Shown: positions 17,896 through 27,291, numbered from the stretch's first letter. The stretch: 64,000 nucleotides of DNA from Bacillus sp. AFS037270 (GCF_002585305.1 NZ_NUNF01000032.1:114510-178509), one strand, 5' to 3'. Numbers and translations: made by a program. Notes: generated by a model from the sequence alone, not told the origin.

Positions 17896-18603
17896 ATGGA
17901 TTTTGAAATGGTTATGCAGGAACTGGAAGCGCTCGGCAAGGAACGAATAAAAAAGACTTACTTAAGTAATGGTGCACATGAGCCGCTTTTTGGGGTGGCT
18001 ACAGGCGCCATGAAGCCGATTGCAAAGAAAATCAAAAAAAATCAGCCATTAGCCGAGCAGCTTTACTCTACCGGGAACTACGATGCCATGTATTTTGCCG
18101 GCATCATTGCGGACCCAATGACAATGACTGAGGATGATTTTGAGCGTTGGATGGATGCGGCGGATTTTTATATGCTGTCCGATTTTGTGGTTGCAGTAAC
18201 TTTGGCTGAAACCGATATTGCTCAAGATGTTGCTGATAAATGGATTTCAAGCGGTGAAGAACTTAGAATGTCGGCAGGCTGGAGCTGTTACTGCTGGCTT
18301 TTGGGTAATCGTCCGGACAGTGAATTTAGTGCAAGCAAGATTTCCGGTATGCTTGATCAGGTAGAAAATACGATACATAATTCTCCTGATCGAACAAAAT
18401 CCTCTATGAATAATTTTATTTACACTGTTGGGATTTCCTATTTGCCGCTCCATGATAAGGCAGTTGAAACCGCAAAGGCAGTAGGACCAGTTGAGATCAG
18501 GCGGGACAAGAAAAAAAACAGTATTCTGCTTGCTTCTGAAAATATACAAAAGGAAATAGATAGAGGGAGGCTTGGTTTCAAACGCAAATATGTCAGGTGT
18601 TAG
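17896..18603 (+). CDS. DNA alkylation repair protein (AlkD/HEAT-repeat type)
   Basis: 235 residues, all-helical, of the DNA alkylation repair (AlkD-like) family: HEAT-like repeats that wrap DNA and release alkylated bases. The GTGAMKPIAKKIKKNQ segment near the N-terminus and the GWSCYCW region in the middle are recognisable parts. Some members of the family lack glycosylase activity, and this one is among the more divergent, so activity is not assured. The start follows AAGGAAGTG. Confidence 0.75.
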   Translation: MDFEMVMQELEALGKERIKKTYLSNGAHEPLFGVATGAMKPIAKKIKKNQPLAEQLYSTGNYDAMYFAGIIADPMTMTEDDFERWMDAADFYMLSDFVVAVTLAETDIAQDVADKWISSGEELRMSAGWSCYCWLLGNRPDSEFSASKISGMLDQVENTIHNSPDRTKSSMNNFIYTVGISYLPLHDKAVETAKAVGPVEIRRDKKKNSILLASENIQKEIDRGRLGFKRKYVRC

Positions 18604-18725
18604 CATCGTTTGTAGTGCCACTAAACTAACTAAAACGAGAGCTCCATACCTCATTCCAAGGTTGCTTACAAGCAATGATTGGTAGATATTCAACAATCGG
18701 GTGCTTTAATGGAGTACCGATAAAG

Positions 18726-18770
18726 AGCCTAATTTCTTTAATTTAATAAAGAGGAATTAGGCTTTTTATA
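18726..18770 (+). terminator. Rho-independent terminator
   Basis: Arms AGCCTAATT and AATTAGGCT around a T/A-rich centre, followed by TTTTTAT. Confidence 0.75.
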
Positions 18771-18817
18771 TTTCCTAGCGCTATCCAAAAATATTAGGGT
18801 AGCTTGTTTTATTTTCA

Positions 18818-19318
18818 TTATGCAACTCTCATAAATTTCTTTCCCTTTACAAAATTAATGAATAAATACCGAACAACTGGTCCCATAATTAAAAGTTGTA
18901 GAGGAAAAGCAACTATAAAATTCTTAACTACTATGGATAAGTAGTCTGTAATAACGCTTGAGCTTAGTCCGTTTTCTAGATAGGCAGTTGCTAATCCATA
19001 TAGGGACATAAACAGAACCATTCCTACTACCATGCAAAATGAGATCGCTAGTAGACAATAGACTTTTTTAGATTTGTCATAAGGAAGCATGAAGGCTACT
19101 TTTTTAGCTACTGGACCAACAATAAATAGATCTAACAGCAAGGCAATGACAAATCCAATGATCCCTTCGACAACCATTTCACCTACTGGTATCTCACCAA
19201 ACAATCCATTTAGTAATAAATTATAAACCGTCATAACCAAAACCATTCCAAAACACATCATTGTACCAAATAAAATACTTTCTTTCCTAGTTGATGCAAT
19301 ACACTTCATCCTTTCCAT
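18818..19318 (-). CDS. DUF2798-family membrane protein
   Basis: 166 residues with four hydrophobic helices arranged as two similar halves. Each half has a FG...VM-x-x-YN-like helix followed by a helix ending VGPVA/MGPVV, the duplicated unit of DUF2798. Function unknown. The gene is monocistronic, divergent from the flavin monooxygenase. Confidence 0.75.
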   Translation of the reverse strand: MERMKCIASTRKESILFGTMMCFGMVLVMTVYNLLLNGLFGEIPVGEMVVEGIIGFVIALLLDLFIVGPVAKKVAFMLPYDKSKKVYCLLAISFCMVVGMVLFMSLYGLATAYLENGLSSSVITDYLSIVVKNFIVAFPLQLLIMGPVVRYLFINFVKGKKFMRVA

Positions 19319-19474
19319 TTTATCTTTCGTATTATAGCGGTAGTGTTTATTTTCTCGTAAGTGAAAATATTGTGAACATTGCTTCGTATCTCGTATTTTT
19401 ATTGTTGATATATTTATTATTTATGTAATAATTAAGAATAATCAGCAAGTTTTGTATAACAAGGAGAGATTCAT

Positions 19475-20740
19475 ATGACTAATATCAAATCAGCCATGAT
19501 AGTTGGCGGTGGTATTGGCGGGCTTGTGACCGCCTTGAAACTTCACCGCGTGGGCGTGTCAGTGCGTGTCTTTGAAAGCGTAGAAACGATTAAAGCTCTA
19601 GGTGTTGGGATTAATCTTTTACCACATGCAGTAAGAGTATTAACCGAACTAGGTTTAGCGGATGAGCTAGAAAAGATTGGCTTGCCTACAGCCGAACTTA
19701 TTTATGTTAACAAATTCGGTCAAAATATTTGGCGGGAGCCGCGAGGAGTAGAAGCGGGGTACCACTGGGCGCAATATTCCATCCATCGAGGAAAGCTGCA
19801 AATGCTGTTATTAGAAGCGGTCAAAAAAGAACTTGGAGAGAAGTCGGTGTTTACTGGACACCATTTAAAATCTTTCCAAACCTTTGGTGACATAGTAGTA
19901 GCTCAGTTTGAAAATCGAAAGACGGGCGAGAGTCTTGGGACGCACCATGCAGACATCATGATCGCTGCGGATGGTATTCATTCCGTTGTGAGGAAATTTT
20001 ATTATCCGGATGAAGGCTTACCTAAATTTAGCGGCCGTATACTATGGCGCGGTATTACAGAATCTACACCTTTCCTTACGGGAAAGTCGATGATTATGGC
20101 GGGCTACCAGGATCAAAAATTTGTTGCCTATCCCGTTTGCCCTGATACAGCTGCGAAAGGAAAATCGCTTGTTAACTGGATTGCGGAACTAGCTGTCGGT
20201 GACGAAATGCCTTCAAGGGCAGATTGGAATCGGAAAATTGACAAGGAGATCTTTGCACCAGCTTTTGAGTCATGGGATTTTGGCTGGCTGAATGTACCAA
20301 AGCTGATCGAAGAAACAGATGCTGTTTATGAATTCCCAATGGTTGACCGTGATCCCCTGCCGCAATGGACCTTTGGGCGGGTAACCTTATTAGGTGATGC
20401 GGCACACCCAATGTACCCAATTGGATCGAATGGTGCTTCACAAGCGATCCTTGATGCTGATGCACTGGGAGAAGCGATTTTGGAATATCGGGATGCTGAG
20501 CTAGCATTGAAGGTCTATGAAGAAACTAGGTTAGAAGCAACAGCAAATATTGTTCTATTAAATCGGAAGAATGGTCCAGAAGTGGTGATGCAAATTGTCG
20601 AAGAACGTGCCCCTCATGGTTTTAACGATTTAGAAGATGTGGTTTCCTATGAGGAATTGGAGGAAATTTCTAATCGATACAAGCAAATTGCCGGTTTTGA
20701 TAAGGAAAAGTTGAATAGTAAACTAGGAGTCACATCATGA
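19475..20740 (+). CDS. FAD-dependent monooxygenase (class A, PhzS-like)
   Basis: 421-residue group A flavoprotein hydroxylase. The nucleotide-binding GGGIGGL is near residues 11-17, the NAD(P)H/FAD DG motif is in ADGIHSVVR, and the GD motif is in LGDAAHPMYPIGSNGASQA. The HRGKLQMLLLEA block resembles PhzS and salicylate hydroxylase-like enzymes acting on aromatic rings. It overlaps the next gene by ATGA, a small Dabb protein, so the two probably act in one pathway on a small aromatic or hydrophobic compound. The substrate is unknown. Confidence 0.85.
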   Translation: MTNIKSAMIVGGGIGGLVTALKLHRVGVSVRVFESVETIKALGVGINLLPHAVRVLTELGLADELEKIGLPTAELIYVNKFGQNIWREPRGVEAGYHWAQYSIHRGKLQMLLLEAVKKELGEKSVFTGHHLKSFQTFGDIVVAQFENRKTGESLGTHHADIMIAADGIHSVVRKFYYPDEGLPKFSGRILWRGITESTPFLTGKSMIMAGYQDQKFVAYPVCPDTAAKGKSLVNWIAELAVGDEMPSRADWNRKIDKEIFAPAFESWDFGWLNVPKLIEETDAVYEFPMVDRDPLPQWTFGRVTLLGDAAHPMYPIGSNGASQAILDADALGEAILEYRDAELALKVYEETRLEATANIVLLNRKNGPEVVMQIVEERAPHGFNDLEDVVSYEELEEISNRYKQIAGFDKEKLNSKLGVTS

Positions 20741-21030
20741 TTGAGCATATTGTCTTACTAAAGTTTTCACCAAAAACGACCGAAAAACAAAAACAAGAAT
20801 TAATTCGCAGGACGTTATTATTAAAATATGTGATACCTGGGATTGTAGACATTCAGCAGGGGACCAATTTGTCAAACCGGAGTCAAGGCTATGAAATGGG
20901 CTTGACGGTCCGCTTTGAAGACAAAACTTCCTTAGCAAACTATGGGCCGCATCCAGCACATCAAGAAGTTTTTAGCTACTTGAAGGAGATTGGCTTGGAA
21001 GATAGTATTATTGTTGATTTTGAAATATAG
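20737..21030 (+). CDS. Dabb (dimeric alpha/beta-barrel) stress-response domain protein
   Basis: 97 residues starting MIEHIVLLKFSP, the standard opening of stress-responsive A/B-barrel (Dabb) proteins. They dimerise into a ferredoxin-like barrel and can cyclise or oxidise polyketide-like or aromatic molecules. Translationally coupled to the FAD monooxygenase. The motif HPAHQEV is kept. Its precise activity is unknown. Confidence 0.85.
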   Translation: MIEHIVLLKFSPKTTEKQKQELIRRTLLLKYVIPGIVDIQQGTNLSNRSQGYEMGLTVRFEDKTSLANYGPHPAHQEVFSYLKEIGLEDSIIVDFEI

Positions 21031-21113
21031 TTATATTTTTTTTTGTTATAGACTTTAATGATGTAACGCGTTTTAGCTTTTCTGTATTGGCGTTAATATG
21101 ATCTTTTATGGTT

Positions 21114-21149
21114 TAAAAAGGGAAAGGATGAAACTCCTTTCCCATTTTG
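21114..21149. terminator. Convergent terminator
   Basis: Arms GGGAAAGGA / TCCTTTCCC; T-rich downstream in both directions. Confidence 0.75.
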
Positions 21150-21151
21150 AT

Positions 21152-21868
21152 TTATGGATTTGTCGACCATAATCCAGCGGACTTAAGGAAAACTCTTGGG
21201 TGAAGTTTTAAACCGGCTACTAACAGGTCGGCTAAGTCTTCCGGCTGAATCGCATTTTCAGGATTTCCAGAGATAAGATTAGTTTCGATTGCTAAATCGG
21301 TAGCAACAGTACTAGGTGTTAAGGCAGTAACACGGATATTATGCTTTCTTACCTCAAGAGCAAGTGATTCTGTAAGTCCCAGTACCGCAAATTTTGAAGC
21401 GCTGTAAGCACTTGTTACAGGTGCTCCTTTTTGCCCGGCAGTAGAAGAGATGTTTACGATATCTCCTGAATTCCGCTCAATCATCCCAGGCAAAACCATT
21501 CTTGTGACATTATAAACACCCATCAAGTTTACACGAATAATATTCTCCCATTCCTCGGGTGATAAATCGAGGAATCCTCCAAATTTGGCTACACCGGCAT
21601 TATTAATTAGGAAATCAATGTTTCCTAAATCTGATTTAATATGTTCAACAGCATGGGTGACCGATTCTAGGTCCGATACATTGGCTGTAGCGGCTGAAAT
21701 TTGTACATTATATTGTTCAAGTTCAGATGTTACTTTTTCAAGATTAGCCATGTTTAATCCGATTAAACCAAGATTAACACCTTCCTTCGCTAAGGCTATG
21801 GCCACAGCACGGCCTATACCTCTTCCTCCTCCAGTAACAAGAGCGGTCTTTCCATTAAGTGAAATCAT
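21152..21868 (-). CDS. Short-chain dehydrogenase/reductase (FabG-like)
   Basis: 238-residue NAD(P)-dependent oxidoreductase. The glycine motif TGGGRGIG, the NNAG motif, the catalytic Ser in ISSTAGQKG and the YSASK Tyr/Lys pair are all present. An in-frame TTG at 21877 sits directly on the AAGGA site, so the ATG at 21868 is the likely start. It resembles 3-oxoacyl-ACP reductases and related ketoreductases; as a lone gene it is probably not the housekeeping FabG. Confidence 0.85.
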   Translation of the reverse strand: MISLNGKTALVTGGGRGIGRAVAIALAKEGVNLGLIGLNMANLEKVTSELEQYNVQISAATANVSDLESVTHAVEHIKSDLGNIDFLINNAGVAKFGGFLDLSPEEWENIIRVNLMGVYNVTRMVLPGMIERNSGDIVNISSTAGQKGAPVTSAYSASKFAVLGLTESLALEVRKHNIRVTALTPSTVATDLAIETNLISGNPENAIQPEDLADLLVAGLKLHPRVFLKSAGLWSTNP

Positions 21869-21959
21869 TACAATCAATCCTTACTTTATTTTTTAGAACA
21901 ACTATAAATTGAGCAATTAAGAGAGGTAATATACTTAGTAATTGATATAGTAAATAAAA

Positions 21960-21991
21960 CAGAACCTCATCAATAAATAACTGAGGTTCTG
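21960..21991 (-). terminator. Terminator after the PTS EIIC-like gene
   Basis: Stem CAGAACCTCA / TGAGGTTCTG with an 11-12 base loop. On the minus strand it follows the EIIC-like stop closely and ends in a T-rich stretch. Confidence 0.8.
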
Positions 21992-21998
21992 TTAACTA

Positions 21999-23624
21999 TT
22001 AACTTACCAAATCATTCGAGGTCTTTTTAGGTTCCATGGTTTTAACGTTTTTCCTAGAGATTTTATTTACAAAGAAAGTTATCAGGAACGAACAAACTAA
22101 ACTTCCAACCATGGCAATTATAAACCCTGTTGCATTATTTGATAATAGAGGGGCCATAAAAGATGGAACATAAGCCGTACCACGGACATCAAAGAAGCCA
22201 ACAAGCAAACCGCCTAAACCTGATGAAATGATTGCACCGGCAAAGATCATTTTGTTGGAAAACATAAATGGATAGGCCGCTTCAACAAAAGTACCAAAGC
22301 CCATGTTTATAGCAAAACCGGGAGCTGCTACGGCTGCCTCACCTTTGTCTCGTGGTGAAATAATATTGGCAAGTGTAATCCCAGCTGATACCATTACTAA
22401 TCCAACCATATCAACTGCTCCTAAAAAGCTGTTTCCCGTCTTCTCCATTTCCAACAGGACAATTGGTAAAATCGCAGCATGATAAACACCGCCAATAATG
22501 GCTGGCCAAATTAACAGTCCTGCAATTAATCCGGCTAGTACACCATTAGTAGAAACTAAGAAATCTATTAAAGAACGAATTTCGCCGCCAAGCCATAAGG
22601 CAATCGGAGCGATGAGGAAGTAAACGGCTAAACCGGCAATCAATCCGGCGATTCCTCCTGCTGCAATATTAACCGTTGTAGCAGGAAACCTCCATTCGAC
22701 GCATTTCCTAAATATGTATTGAACCAAAAGCCCGGCGAGAATACCTGCAACAATTCCGCCTATGATTCCGCCTTTAACAGATAATACCCCTGCAACAATT
22801 CCTGCCACTATCGAGACCTCGTCAAGTTCAGCCACTTGCTTAGCCGCAACAACTGCTAATATAACCGGAAGAGCGTTAATCATCAGATCAAACACTTCGC
22901 TCAGTCCGGACAATCCAGGTATCTTGCTAATCGCTAAGATTAGTGCCATCGCAATAAAACCAGGAAGAGAGGAGAGCATCATTCCGCGCAGGTTAATACG
23001 TTTATATGCTGAAGTCGATGATTGTTCTAATTGGTTATTTGTAGCTGCCTTACCGATGATTGGGCGGTAAGATAGGCCAAAATGCTTACTTAAAGATGTA
23101 ATGAAAGTGACGGCTCGTGTTCGATTCGTTGTCCCAGTTGTTCCGGAAGTAGAGATGACGTTTACTCCTTTTGCTGCAATTGTTGCCATTGAGGTACCGC
23201 CAGTTCCGGTTGCAGGCAATTTTTTCTTAGCCGCTGCTTCCACAGTATGTAAATTTGCTCCGTTTGGATCTGCACTCATAAAAATTAGAGCATCGACTTC
23301 TCCGTCATTAATTTTTTCCGCTATCTCCTTATCAACTAGGGCTGCTGCCTTGTTGACCTCGGCAATGGTTCCTACTACTGTTACAGCAGGGCTCTTTGTT
23401 TGTTCATCCCAACTATATAACTCGGCCTGTGTATCATCCTTTATGTTATCCATGCTAGCTTTTGCTGCAATAAATTGTAACGATGTACAAACCATGCCAG
23501 CAGCTTCAATCTGTAAGAGAAGCTCATCTAATAGTTTTGCGGGATCTTTACCCCCTAAGAAATATAGATTACCTCCACTGCTGGCGATAATAGCAACTTT
23601 CTTTTTTGTAAAAAACTCCTCCAT
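21999..23624 (-). CDS. PTS EIIC-like membrane protein with atypical N-terminal domain
   Basis: 541 residues from the ATG at 23624, which lies 12 bases after AGGGGG; a TTG at 23648 is less suitable. The first about 185 residues form a soluble domain with a beta-alpha start ([18 protein letters not shown]) and a Gly/Thr-rich TGTGGTSMATIAAKGV loop. About nine membrane helices follow, with the GFAINMGFGTFVEAAYPFMF segment that recalls the sugar-binding region of fructose-family EIIC. The N-terminal part lacks the usual phosphorylatable EIIB Cys-loop, and no EIIA or EIIB gene lies nearby. It may be a phosphorelay-independent carrier or an uncharacterised PTS branch. Confidence 0.65.
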   Translation of the reverse strand: MEEFFTKKKVAIIASSGGNLYFLGGKDPAKLLDELLLQIEAAGMVCTSLQFIAAKASMDNIKDDTQAELYSWDEQTKSPAVTVVGTIAEVNKAAALVDKEIAEKINDGEVDALIFMSADPNGANLHTVEAAAKKKLPATGTGGTSMATIAAKGVNVISTSGTTGTTNRTRAVTFITSLSKHFGLSYRPIIGKAATNNQLEQSSTSAYKRINLRGMMLSSLPGFIAMALILAISKIPGLSGLSEVFDLMINALPVILAVVAAKQVAELDEVSIVAGIVAGVLSVKGGIIGGIVAGILAGLLVQYIFRKCVEWRFPATTVNIAAGGIAGLIAGLAVYFLIAPIALWLGGEIRSLIDFLVSTNGVLAGLIAGLLIWPAIIGGVYHAAILPIVLLEMEKTGNSFLGAVDMVGLVMVSAGITLANIISPRDKGEAAVAAPGFAINMGFGTFVEAAYPFMFSNKMIFAGAIISSGLGGLLVGFFDVRGTAYVPSFMAPLLSNNATGFIIAMVGSLVCSFLITFFVNKISRKNVKTMEPKKTSNDLVS

Positions 23625-23995
23625 CTTATTCAACTTCCCCCTTTGCAATTCCTAAAATTATTTGTATATATCATCCACGTAAGAGGATTTACCACAATAA
23701 TACAGTAAAATTTTAATTTGTTAAAGTTTTAGAATGAATATTCTTACTATTTTAAAAGGTGAAAGAGGCTGTTAAATCAATAATCTATAAAGGAATATCA
23801 AATATCTAGTTAATACATCCTACGATTAAGTGAACTTCGATGTTAAATAATTTACATTCAAATTCAAAGTGGTATTATAGTATGTATATAATTTTTAAAG
23901 GCTTGTACTATTACTAGGTACTAATTCTCAAAATGCACAAAATTTTTAATTAACAATATGTGTGTTTTAATTTAACTGATTGGAGATTGACAACC
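23625..23995. other. Divergent intergenic region (EIIC-like / acyl-CoA synthetase)
   Basis: 371 A/T-rich bases. An imperfect palindrome around 23731-23744 (arms AGAAT / ATTCT) looks remotely like a Bacillus FadR half-site, which would suit the acyl-CoA synthetase, but it lies far from that gene. No coding frame seen. Confidence 0.35.
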
Positions 23996-25558
23996 GTGGA
24001 TTTAAAATCATTAATTGCACCAGAACACTTTAATTTAGCAAGTGAAATCTCAAAGCATGTATCCGAGAAAATTGCTTTGAAATGGGTAAATGAATCCGGT
24101 GAAACTCAAACAATTACTTATGATGAACTCAATAAGAAAGCGAATAAGCTTGCAAATGGATTAACGAAATTAGGACTAGAGAAAGGCGATCGTGTAGTTG
24201 TCATGACGACTCGTTTAATTGAGTCATATGTGATTTATTTAGCCTGTTTAAAAGCAGGGATTGTCATAAGTCCATCTTCTGAATTGCTTCGGGCAAAGGA
24301 TTTATTATATCGCTTGAATCACTCAGAGGCAAAAGCTGTTATTTCTTATTACAATTTGGTCAAAGAATTTGAAAATATAACAGAGGAAACACCATTCCTT
24401 CAATTTAAGATTGCCTTCGGTCAGGAGGTACCTAACTGGCTTTCTATGGAAGCACTAGCTGAGGTTGAATCAGAAACCTTCACCGATGCGGATACCTTGA
24501 AAGAAGATGTAGCCTTCCTGGCATATACATCTGGTACAACCGGGCAGCCAAAAGGTGTTGTTCACAGTCATGGATGGGGTTATGCACATTTACGAATTGC
24601 TGCCTCAAAATGGCTGAATATTAGTGGGTATGATCTTGTTTGGGCAACAGCTGCACCAGGCTGGCAAAAATGGGTTTGGAGTCCGTTTTTATCGATTTTG
24701 GGTTCCGGTGCTACTGGATTTGTCTATAATGGAAGATTCCAGCCTCATAAATATTTACAGCTGCTTCAGGACAATAAGGTCAATGTATTATGCTGTACAC
24801 CTACCGAATATCGGATGATGGCAAAATTAGATGATCTTTCAACCTTCGATTTAGCAGCTTTACATACTGCTGTTTCCGCTGGTGAGGCACTGAACCGTGA
24901 AGTTATTGACGTTTTTAAAAATGAGTTTAACATCCTTATCCGTGACGGGTATGGTCAGACCGAAAGTACTTTATTGATCGCTAATTTAAATATTGATGAG
25001 AGTAAATTAGGTTCAATGGGCCAGCCATTAATGCCAGAATATATTGAAGTTGTTAACGAAAAAGGCCAGCCTGCTCCCGTAAAGGAAGTTGGGACGATTG
25101 CGATTAAAAAGGATTTCCCAGCCTTATTTCAACACTATTATAAAAATCCAGAATCCACTGCCGCATCCTATCTTGGTGAATATTTTCTAACAGGAGATAG
25201 AGCATATAGAGATGAGGAAAACTATTATTGGTTCCAAGGAAGAAAAGATGATGTCATCATCAGTTCCGGCTATACGATTGGACCTTTTGAAGTGGAAGAT
25301 GCGTTAATGAAACATAAAGCGGTAAAAGAGTGCGCTGTCGTCCCATCTCCGGATCCTGTTAGAGGAAATGTCGTAAAAGCCTGTGTGGTATTAAAAGATG
25401 GGATTGACGGTACATCTGAGTTAACAAAAGAATTGCAAAGCTTTGTAAAAAACTTAACTGCACCTTACAAGTATCCTCGTGTTATTGAATATATGGAAGC
25501 ACTGCCCAAAACCGATTCAGGAAAAATTCGCCGTGTGGCATTAAGAGCGCAACAATAG
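23996..25558 (+). CDS. Acyl-CoA synthetase, AMP-forming (medium-chain/acetyl type)
   Basis: 520 residues of the ANL superfamily: carboxylate + ATP + CoA gives acyl-CoA + AMP. The P-loop-like YTSGTTGQPKG (A3), the GYGQTES (A5), TGDRAYRD (A7) and the C-terminal PKTDSGKIRR with the catalytic lysine (A10) are all present. The open frame runs to 23960, but a GTG at 23996 lies nine bases after TGGAGA and gives the better N-terminus. Closest in style to the medium-chain/acetyl-CoA synthetase subfamily of Bacillus. Single gene with a terminator. Confidence 0.88.
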   Translation: MDLKSLIAPEHFNLASEISKHVSEKIALKWVNESGETQTITYDELNKKANKLANGLTKLGLEKGDRVVVMTTRLIESYVIYLACLKAGIVISPSSELLRAKDLLYRLNHSEAKAVISYYNLVKEFENITEETPFLQFKIAFGQEVPNWLSMEALAEVESETFTDADTLKEDVAFLAYTSGTTGQPKGVVHSHGWGYAHLRIAASKWLNISGYDLVWATAAPGWQKWVWSPFLSILGSGATGFVYNGRFQPHKYLQLLQDNKVNVLCCTPTEYRMMAKLDDLSTFDLAALHTAVSAGEALNREVIDVFKNEFNILIRDGYGQTESTLLIANLNIDESKLGSMGQPLMPEYIEVVNEKGQPAPVKEVGTIAIKKDFPALFQHYYKNPESTAASYLGEYFLTGDRAYRDEENYYWFQGRKDDVIISSGYTIGPFEVEDALMKHKAVKECAVVPSPDPVRGNVVKACVVLKDGIDGTSELTKELQSFVKNLTAPYKYPRVIEYMEALPKTDSGKIRRVALRAQQ

Positions 25559-25578
25559 AGTTATAAATATGATAAAGG

Positions 25579-25612
25579 ATGCTATAGCCCTATTGGGTTA
25601 TAGCATTTTTTG
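25579..25612 (+). terminator. Rho-independent terminator of the acyl-CoA synthetase gene
   Basis: Stem ATGCTATAGCCC / GGGTTATAGCAT with a TATT loop and six T. Confidence 0.9.
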
Positions 25613-25697
25613 CTTTATAAACTTTTAAAACACTTCACATCAAACGAGCTTTAATAAGAAATATTTAAAAAATTCTGTGACATAAGTAATTTGGATG

Positions 25698-25726
25698 TTG
25701 CTTATTTAAAAAAAGAATTGTATAAT
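25698..25726 (+). promoter_or_regulatory. sigma-A promoter of the Pit gene
   Basis: TTGCTT (25698-25703), 17-base spacer, TATAAT (25721-25726). The leader to the start codon is nearly 100 bases. Confidence 0.65.
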
Positions 25727-25823
25727 ATTAAATTAATCCTACCTGAATAGTATGAATTGAAGTTTCGGAACATTGCGAGATTTATTCTGCTAGATAGATA
25801 GACATACATAAGGAGAGATTGAT

Positions 25824-26906
25824 ATGTTTTGGACGTATTTAGCTTATATCATAGCATTCTTCTTCGCGATGAACATTGGAGCAAGCGGAACAGCTGCATC
25901 AATGGGGTCGGCCTATGGTGCAGATGCGATCAAGAATAAATGGCTTGCTATGGTGTTAGTAGCCATCGCCGCTTTTTTAGGTGCCGTTCTTGGAGGCGGA
26001 GAGGTCGTAAAGACGATTGGAAGTGGAATAATTCCTTCAAAAATACTTACAATTGAACTAGTGGTTCTTATTCTGGCAGGGGCAACCCTAACATTGTTTA
26101 TAGCAAATCTAATGGGAATTCCATTATCGACTAGTGAAGTTACCGTTGGTGCTATTGTAGGTGCGGGTATTGCTTTTAAAAGTTTATTCATTAATAGTCT
26201 ATTAGTTATTATTGCGTTTTGGGTCATAGTTCCAGTTGTCTCATTTATCATTACATTTATTTTTGGAAAGCTGATTGCCAAATCCGAAAAGCGCTGGCCA
26301 AGTTTGACAAAGCAAGGAAAATGGAAAAAATGGCTGGGGCGAATCCTTGTCTTGGGTGGGTGCTTTGAAGCCTTTTCTGCAGGGATGAATAATGTGGCCA
26401 ATGCGGTTGGACCGTTAGTTGGAGCAGGAATGCTTTCTACATCTAAAGGGATTTGGATCGGCGGACTATTTGTTGCGTTAGGTGCGATTCTCTTGGGGGG
26501 CAGAGTGATCGAAACCAATGGGAAGAAAATCACGAAACTATCCTTATTAGAGGGTAGTGCTGTTTCTTTTACTGGTGGAGCATTAGTTACGATTGCCTCT
26601 ATTTTTGGACTGCCGATTCCTTTAACTCAAGTCACCACATGTGGGATCTTAGGAATTGGGGCATCACAAAAAGGGATTGGTTTTTGGCAAAAAGCGGTAA
26701 TTAGAAAGATTTTGAAGGTATGGCTGATTTCACCATTAGCGTCACTGGTGATTTCTTATACTTTAATTAATCTATTGATCAAAACTAATTTTTACAATAT
26801 TATCGTTATCTTAAGTACTTTAATCGCTGCTTTAGGGACATTAAGCCTATATGCCAATATCCGTAAAGAAAAGAGCACCATTCATGACGAGGGTGGCGGG
26901 ATATAA
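25824..26906 (+). CDS. pit: Inorganic phosphate transporter, PiT family
   Basis: 360 residues, about ten membrane helices. It imports phosphate (as a metal-phosphate complex) with protons, or sulfate in CysP-type members. The duplicated PiT signatures are visible: an early segment with NIGASGTAASMGSAYGA and GAVLGGGEV, and a late one with AFSAGMNNVANAVGPLVGAG and PIPLTQVTTCGILGIGA. The DUF47 PhoU-like partner that often precedes pit genes is absent. Because a sulfur locus lies 18 kb away, a CysP-like sulfate role is possible but not shown. Confidence 0.88.
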   Translation: MFWTYLAYIIAFFFAMNIGASGTAASMGSAYGADAIKNKWLAMVLVAIAAFLGAVLGGGEVVKTIGSGIIPSKILTIELVVLILAGATLTLFIANLMGIPLSTSEVTVGAIVGAGIAFKSLFINSLLVIIAFWVIVPVVSFIITFIFGKLIAKSEKRWPSLTKQGKWKKWLGRILVLGGCFEAFSAGMNNVANAVGPLVGAGMLSTSKGIWIGGLFVALGAILLGGRVIETNGKKITKLSLLEGSAVSFTGGALVTIASIFGLPIPLTQVTTCGILGIGASQKGIGFWQKAVIRKILKVWLISPLASLVISYTLINLLIKTNFYNIIVILSTLIAALGTLSLYANIRKEKSTIHDEGGGI

Positions 26907-26923
26907 ACAGTTCCAATTACACG

Positions 26924-26969
26924 AAAAAAATGCTCCAGACTTCATCCAATTAATGATGATGTCTGGAGC
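26924..26969 (-). terminator. Terminator of the minus-strand tRNA-like RNA
   Basis: On the minus strand the stem GCTCCAGAC / GTCTGGAGC (20-base loop) is followed by ATTTTTTT. It starts about 14 bases after the 3' end of the tRNA-like sequence, so the RNA is a defined transcript. Confidence 0.85.
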
Positions 26970-26982
26970 TTCTTCATTTAAT

Positions 26983-27068
26983 AGGACTTGGTGGGATTCA
27001 AACCCACAAGATACGTTACAGTCTTCATAGGATGACTGCAAGTTGCTCTATCATTGAGCTACAAGTCC
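26983..27068 (-). ncRNA. tRNA-like RNA with extended anticodon-arm hairpin
   Basis: Read on the minus strand it folds as a tRNA: acceptor GGACTTG / CAAGTCC (7 bp, extendable by two more pairs), T8-A9, D-stem GCTC / GAGC with loop AATGATA, and T-arm GTGGG-TTTGAAT-CCCAC. The elbow pair G19-C56 is replaced by A19-U56, a compensatory double change. The stretch between D- and T-arms is 37 bases instead of about 23. It forms an 8-bp hairpin TTGCAGTC / GACTGTAA with a ten-base loop, so there is no normal seven-base anticodon loop. No CCA is encoded; the discriminator is U. A strong terminator follows. It is not an ordinary tRNA. Comparison with the B. cereus tRNA-like RNA called tRNAOther is warranted. 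Confidence 0.7.
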
Positions 27069-27291
27069 TATCTATAAAATGCCCTTAATAAGATATTTTA
27101 TACAGTACCCACGCTCGCGCTTCTATTTTTTTCTTTCATATTCATAAATCGTTCTTAAATTAAAAAAGTGAGCAAATATTACTATTATATAATGTTATAT
27201 AATAGAAATATATGTAATCATTTTTTACAAATCTAAAATCAACTACTTTAAATAAAAATACAAGATCGTATCTATTTTGAGGAGGGTATAG

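Noticed and set aside
18604..18696. Hydrophobic minus-strand frame resembling a transporter start
   Set aside because: About 30 residues only outside the AlkD gene, then runs antisense through it; no ribosome site. Could be a remnant but cannot be supported.
21585..23655. Long plus-strand frames opposite the SDR and EIIC-like genes
   Set aside because: Antisense shadows of well supported genes; no ribosome sites and compositionally odd products.
23731..23744. FadR-like palindrome
   Set aside because: Short, imperfect and more than 240 bases from the acyl-CoA synthetase start; AT-rich chance match is likely.
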